Assembly (NCBI GenBank): GCA_047345645.1
Contig: JBLEFH010000001.1
DNA: 64,000 nucleotides
From: JBLEFH01 sp047345645
Lineage (GTDB): Bacteria > Pseudomonadota > Alphaproteobacteria > Rhodobacterales > Rhodobacteraceae
Reading direction: 5' to 3' (one strand)
In this document: positions 60,896 through 64,000 of the stretch, piece after piece
How the letters are laid out: each line of letters opens with the position of its first letter
Position numbering within the stretch: position 1 is the first letter of the stretch
Position numbers and translations under genes: made by a program
Notes under the pieces: model-generated
Database searches by the model: none
What the model was told of the DNA's origin: nothing
The model's input: only the letters and a program-made list of their open reading frames with translations

Positions 60896-61665
60896 GCGAA
60901 CTGGCGCGGCAGGAATTTGGTGAAGGCGGCGTGCCGCTGGTGATCGTGCATGGCCTTTTCGGGTCGGGCCGGAACTGGCGGGCGATTGCGAAGAAACTGG
61001 CGCGGGAGCGGCGGGTCGTGACCGTCGATCTGCGCAACCATGGCGACAGTTTTCACGCGGACAGCCAGACCTATGCGGATATGGCGGGCGATCTCGCCAA
61101 AGTCTTGGAAAGCTTCGATCAGCCGGCGGATCTCATCGGCCATTCCATGGGCGGGAAAACGTCGATGGTGCTGGCGCTCACGCGGCCCGAGTTGATCCGC
61201 AAACTGCTGGTCGCCGATATTGCGCCGGTCGCCTATACGCATACGCAGGAACATTACATCGACGCGATGGAGTCGATTGATCTCTCGAAGGTCAAAACCC
61301 GTTCGGACGCGGATGCGCAACTGGCAGAGGTGGTGCATGAAAAAGGGCTGCGCGCGTTTTTCCTGCAATCGCTGAATATCGAGGATGGAAAGGTCTCATG
61401 GGCGCTCAATCTCGACGTGCTGCGCAAGGATATGGCGACCGTGGTGGGCTTTCCGAAAATGGACGGGCAATTCGAAGGCCGCACGCTGTTTCTGCGCGGC
61501 GCGGAGTCCGACTATGTGGACGACGCGGGCCGCGAGGAGATTGAGCGGCTGTTCCCGAACAGCCGGATCGTGTCGCTCAAAGGGGCGGGGCACTGGCTTC
61601 ACGCGGACAAGCCTTATGAATTCATGCAGGCGGCGGAGCTGTTTTTCGCGGGCGAACCCACATGA
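60892..61665 (+). CDS. Alpha/beta hydrolase (YbfF-like esterase)
   Basis: A 257-residue alpha/beta hydrolase. HGLFGSGRNWRAIAKKLARE is the oxyanion region and GHSMGGKTSMVLAL carries the nucleophile Ser85. The acidic residue and His are expected in SDYVDDAGREEIERLF and GAGHWLHADKP. It resembles YbfF and other short-chain acyl esterases; substrate unknown. It begins in an ATGA overlap with ilvA and ends at a terminator. Confidence 0.9.
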   Translation: MSELARQEFGEGGVPLVIVHGLFGSGRNWRAIAKKLARERRVVTVDLRNHGDSFHADSQTYADMAGDLAKVLESFDQPADLIGHSMGGKTSMVLALTRPELIRKLLVADIAPVAYTHTQEHYIDAMESIDLSKVKTRSDADAQLAEVVHEKGLRAFFLQSLNIEDGKVSWALNLDVLRKDMATVVGFPKMDGQFEGRTLFLRGAESDYVDDAGREEIERLFPNSRIVSLKGAGHWLHADKPYEFMQAAELFFAGEPT

Positions 61666-61667
61666 AG

Positions 61668-61692
61668 AAACGGCCCGAAGCGGGCCGTTTTT
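61668..61692 (+). terminator. Rho-independent terminator after the ilvA-hydrolase pair
   Basis: A perfect 10-base stem (61668-61677 with 61681-61690) with a three-base AAG loop and a short T run. It lies 3 bases after the hydrolase stop. It also faces the convergent thiolase gene (stop at 61714). Confidence 0.88.
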
Positions 61693-61713
61693 AAGTCTAT
61701 TTTGGATTTGGCC

Positions 61714-62886
61714 TCAGCGCTCCAGAGCGATGGCAATGCCCTGACCGCCGCCGATGCACATGGTCACGAGGGCGCGTTTGCCGCCGGTCCGCTCCAGCTC
61801 ATAAAGCGCCTTGACCGTGAGAATCGCGCCGGTCGCGCCGACCGGGTGGCCGAGCGCAATCGCGCCGCCATTGGGGTTCACTTTCGCCGGGTCGAGGCCG
61901 AGTTCTTTCGTGACCGCCATGGCTTGCGCCGCGAAGGCCTCATTGGACTCGATCACGTCGAAATCCTCGACGCTCCAGCCGGTTTTCTCCAGCAGCTTTT
62001 TCGTCGCCGGAACCGGGCCGTAGCCCATCACGCGCGGCGCGACACCGGCCACCGCATAGCCCGCGACCCGCGCCAGCACATCGCGGCCCTTGGCGGCGCT
62101 TTCGCGGGCCAGAACCACCGCCGCCGCGCCGTCATTGAGGCCCGACGCGTTGCCCGCCGTCACTGTGCCGTCCTTCTGGAAGGCCGGGCGCAGACCCGCG
62201 AGGGTCTCCAGCGTCGTGTTGCCCTTCACATGCTCGTCCTTGGCGAACGCCACAGTGTCGCGCTTCACCTGAACATCGAAAGGCGCGATCTGCTCGTCGA
62301 AATAGCCCGCCTCAATGGCCTTGGCGGCGCGTTTCTGGCTTTCGACCGCGAATTCATCCTGCTGCTCGCGCGTGAAGCCCATTTCGGTGGCGACATTCTC
62401 GGCGGTCACGCCCATATGGCCGGTGCCCATGGGGCAGGTGAGGGCGCCGAGCATCATGTCGACGGTCGCCATCGGCCCCATTTTCTGACCCCAGCGGGCG
62501 TTCGGAAGGACATAAGGACTGCGTGACATGCTTTCCGCGCCGCCGCCAATCGCAATGTCGCAATCGCCGAGCATCAGCGCCTGGACGGCGGACACAATCG
62601 CTTGCGCGCCGGAGCCGCAGAGCCGGTTCACGTTCATCGCAGGCGTGGTTTCGGGGATGCCGGCGTCGAGTGCGCCGACGCGGGAGAGATACATGTCGCG
62701 CGGTTCGGTGTTGATGACATGGCCGTAAACGACCTGACCGATCTCATCGGGGCTGACGCCCGCGCGCTCCATGGCGGCGCGGTTGACATGGGCGGCGAGG
62801 TCGATGGGCGGGGTGCCCGCAAGGCTGCCGCCAAAGGTGCCGATAGCGGTGCGTGCGCCGCCAAGAATAACGATTGCGTCTGACAT
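61714..62886 (-). CDS. Acetyl-CoA acetyltransferase (thiolase)
   Basis: A 390-residue thiolase. Nucleophile Cys90 lies in NVNRLCGSGAQAIV, the His in GGAIALGHPVGATGA, and the second Cys in TMCIGGGQGIA. It interconverts two acetyl-CoA with acetoacetyl-CoA, for example for polyhydroxybutyrate, or takes part in fatty acid breakdown; no adjoining reductase shows which. ATG 62886 starts MSDAIVILGGARTAIG, the usual N-terminus; the frame is open upstream to 62958 without reason. Confidence 0.95.
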   Translation of the reverse strand: MSDAIVILGGARTAIGTFGGSLAGTPPIDLAAHVNRAAMERAGVSPDEIGQVVYGHVINTEPRDMYLSRVGALDAGIPETTPAMNVNRLCGSGAQAIVSAVQALMLGDCDIAIGGGAESMSRSPYVLPNARWGQKMGPMATVDMMLGALTCPMGTGHMGVTAENVATEMGFTREQQDEFAVESQKRAAKAIEAGYFDEQIAPFDVQVKRDTVAFAKDEHVKGNTTLETLAGLRPAFQKDGTVTAGNASGLNDGAAAVVLARESAAKGRDVLARVAGYAVAGVAPRVMGYGPVPATKKLLEKTGWSVEDFDVIESNEAFAAQAMAVTKELGLDPAKVNPNGGAIALGHPVGATGAILTVKALYELERTGGKRALVTMCIGGGQGIAIALER

Positions 62887-62967
62887 GGAAGGGTCCTCCC
62901 TTTCGGTTTCCCTATAGGTTTCGCAAGGCAGCATGAGCGCCCCGAAAGAGCGCGTCAAGCGCCATAG

Positions 62968-62990
62968 AAAAAGGGGCCCCGAAGGGCCCC
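62968..62990 (-). terminator. Rho-independent terminator of gap
   Basis: A perfect 7-base GC stem (62973-62979 with 62984-62990) with loop CGAA on the plus strand. On the minus strand the stem is followed by a run of five T (62972-62968). It lies 22 bases after the gap stop at 63013 and before the thiolase ATG. Confidence 0.9.
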
Positions 62991-63012
62991 AACGTCACGC
63001 ATGTCTGCGGCT

Positions 63013-64000
63013 TCAGATCAGCTTGCCCATGGCGACAGCGGTGTCGGCCATGCGGTTGGAGAAGCCCCATTCGTTGTCATACCAGCTCATCACGCGGAAG
63101 AGGTTGCCGACCTGTTTGGTCTGGTCGATATGCACGGTCGAGCTGTGCGGATCGTGGTTGAAATCGATCGACACATTCGGCTCTTCGGTATAGCCCAGAA
63201 CGCCTTTGAGACGGCCATTCGCGGCCTCTTTGATGGCGTTGTTGATCTCTTCGACCGAGGTGTCGCGCTTGGCGAGGAACTTCAGATCGACCATCGAGAC
63301 ATTCGGCGTCGGCACGCGCACGGCCACACCGTCAAGCTTGCCGTTCAGATCCGGCAGCACGAGACCCACGGCCTTCGCCGCACCGGTGCTGGTCGGGATC
63401 ATCGAGAGCGCCGCCGCGCGGGCGCGGTAAAGATCCTTATGCGCGGTGTCGAGGGTCGGCTGATCCCCGGTATAGGCGTGGATCGTGGTCATGAACCCGT
63501 TTTCGATGCCAATCGCGTCATGGATCGCCGAGGCGAGCGGCGCGAGGCAGTTGGTGGTGCAGGAGGCATTCGAGACGACCACATCGTCGTCGGTCAGCTC
63601 CTCATGGTTCACACCATAAACGATGGTCTTGTCCGCGCCTTTGCCCGGCGCCGAGATCAGCACGCGCTTGGAGCCGTTCTCAAGATGCTGCGCCGCTTTC
63701 TCGCGGTCGGTGAAAAGGCCGGTGCATTCCAGCGCGATATCCACATCGCTCCAAGGCAGCGCCTTCGGGTCACGCTCGGCGGTCACGCGGATCGGGCCCT
63801 GGCCCACATCGAACGTGTCGCCCTCGACCTTCACGTCGCCCTTATACTTGCCATGGACGCTGTCATATTTGAACAGATGCGCATTGGTCTCCACGGGGGC
63901 GAGGTCGTTGATCGCGATGACCTGAATATCATCGCGGCCCTGCTCCATGATTGCGCGCAGGACGTTCCGCCCGATACGCCCGAAACCGTTGATTGCGACT
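63013..64000 (-). CDS. gap: Glyceraldehyde-3-phosphate dehydrogenase, 3' part
   Basis: The window contains all but the first few codons; the gene runs off the right edge. The visible start VAINGFGRIGRNVLRAIM is the NAD-binding fold, SNASCTTNCLAPLASAIHD holds the catalytic Cys, and WYDNEWGFSNRMADTAV ends the catalytic domain. It oxidises glyceraldehyde 3-phosphate to 1,3-bisphosphoglycerate. The De Ley-Doudoroff aldolase in Region 2 produces its substrate. Confidence 0.97.
   Translation of the reverse strand, partial: VAINGFGRIGRNVLRAIMEQGRDDIQVIAINDLAPVETNAHLFKYDSVHGKYKGDVKVEGDTFDVGQGPIRVTAERDPKALPWSDVDIALECTGLFTDREKAAQHLENGSKRVLISAPGKGADKTIVYGVNHEELTDDDVVVSNASCTTNCLAPLASAIHDAIGIENGFMTTIHAYTGDQPTLDTAHKDLYRARAAALSMIPTSTGAAKAVGLVLPDLNGKLDGVAVRVPTPNVSMVDLKFLAKRDTSVEEINNAIKEAANGRLKGVLGYTEEPNVSIDFNHDPHSSTVHIDQTKQVGNLFRVMSWYDNEWGFSNRMADTAVAMGKLI

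Overview
The window comes from a marine-type alphaproteobacterium, almost certainly a member of the Rhodobacteraceae (Roseobacter group). The pointers are the FlbT/FlaF flagellin regulators and DUF1217 protein inside the flagellar cluster, the trxB/Lrp divergent pair, a SqrR/BigR-type sulfur regulator, spermidine synthesis through carboxyspermidine enzymes, and an N-terminal fragment typical of ATP sulfurylase. Coding density is very high. Many genes overlap by ATGA or TGATG, and five convergent pairs overlap tail to tail. No tRNA, rRNA, CRISPR array, insertion sequence or prophage gene was seen.

Region 1 (1-3303): the start of a sulfate adenylyltransferase gene, thioredoxin reductase, a divergent Lrp/AsnC regulator and a TerB-like DUF533 protein, closed by a bidirectional terminator.

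Region 2 (3306-18330): a self-contained galactoside uptake and oxidation locus. An IclR regulator and an ABC ATPase diverge, across a perfect palindrome, from a chain of twelve tightly coupled genes: solute-binding protein, two permeases with an unrelated MmcQ/YjbR gene between them, GH36 alpha-galactosidase, IlvD/EDD-type sugar-acid dehydratase, SDR sugar dehydrogenase, KDGal kinase, KDPGal aldolase, SMP-30 lactonase, GH42 beta-galactosidase and aldose epimerase. Together they spell out cytoplasmic hydrolysis of alpha- and beta-galactosides followed by the oxidative De Ley-Doudoroff route to pyruvate and glyceraldehyde 3-phosphate. The SDR has Asn in place of the catalytic Lys.

Region 3 (18322-19784): a two-part YeeE/YedE-type transporter, the second half carrying a one-base frameshift in a homopolymer, beside a SqrR/BigR-like ArsR regulator with the two sensing cysteines at the expected spacing.

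Region 4 (19824-46523): a flagellar cluster (fliL, flgHAGF, fliQ, fliE, flgCB, fliI, DUF1217, flbT, flaF, flagellin, flgI, flgL, flgK, flgE, motB, fliM, then a FliJ-like gene, flhB, fliR, flhA and two lytic transglycosylases). A complete arginine-to-spermidine/norspermidine pathway (speA, carboxyspermidine dehydrogenase, nspC, agmatinase) sits inside it. Genes for the MS ring, C ring (fliG, fliN), fliP, fliH, motA, fliK and flgD are absent here and must lie elsewhere if the flagellum works.

Region 5 (46583-64000): housekeeping genes. These are dapE and dapD for lysine/peptidoglycan precursors with small coupled genes between them, a LOG-family protein, a phytase-like esterase, murein endopeptidase, MFS transporter, thioesterase, YggT and YggU, exported MsrA, argG, a 2',3'-cyclic phosphodiesterase/nucleotidase, ilvA, an alpha/beta hydrolase, acetyl-CoA acetyltransferase and the 3' part of gap.
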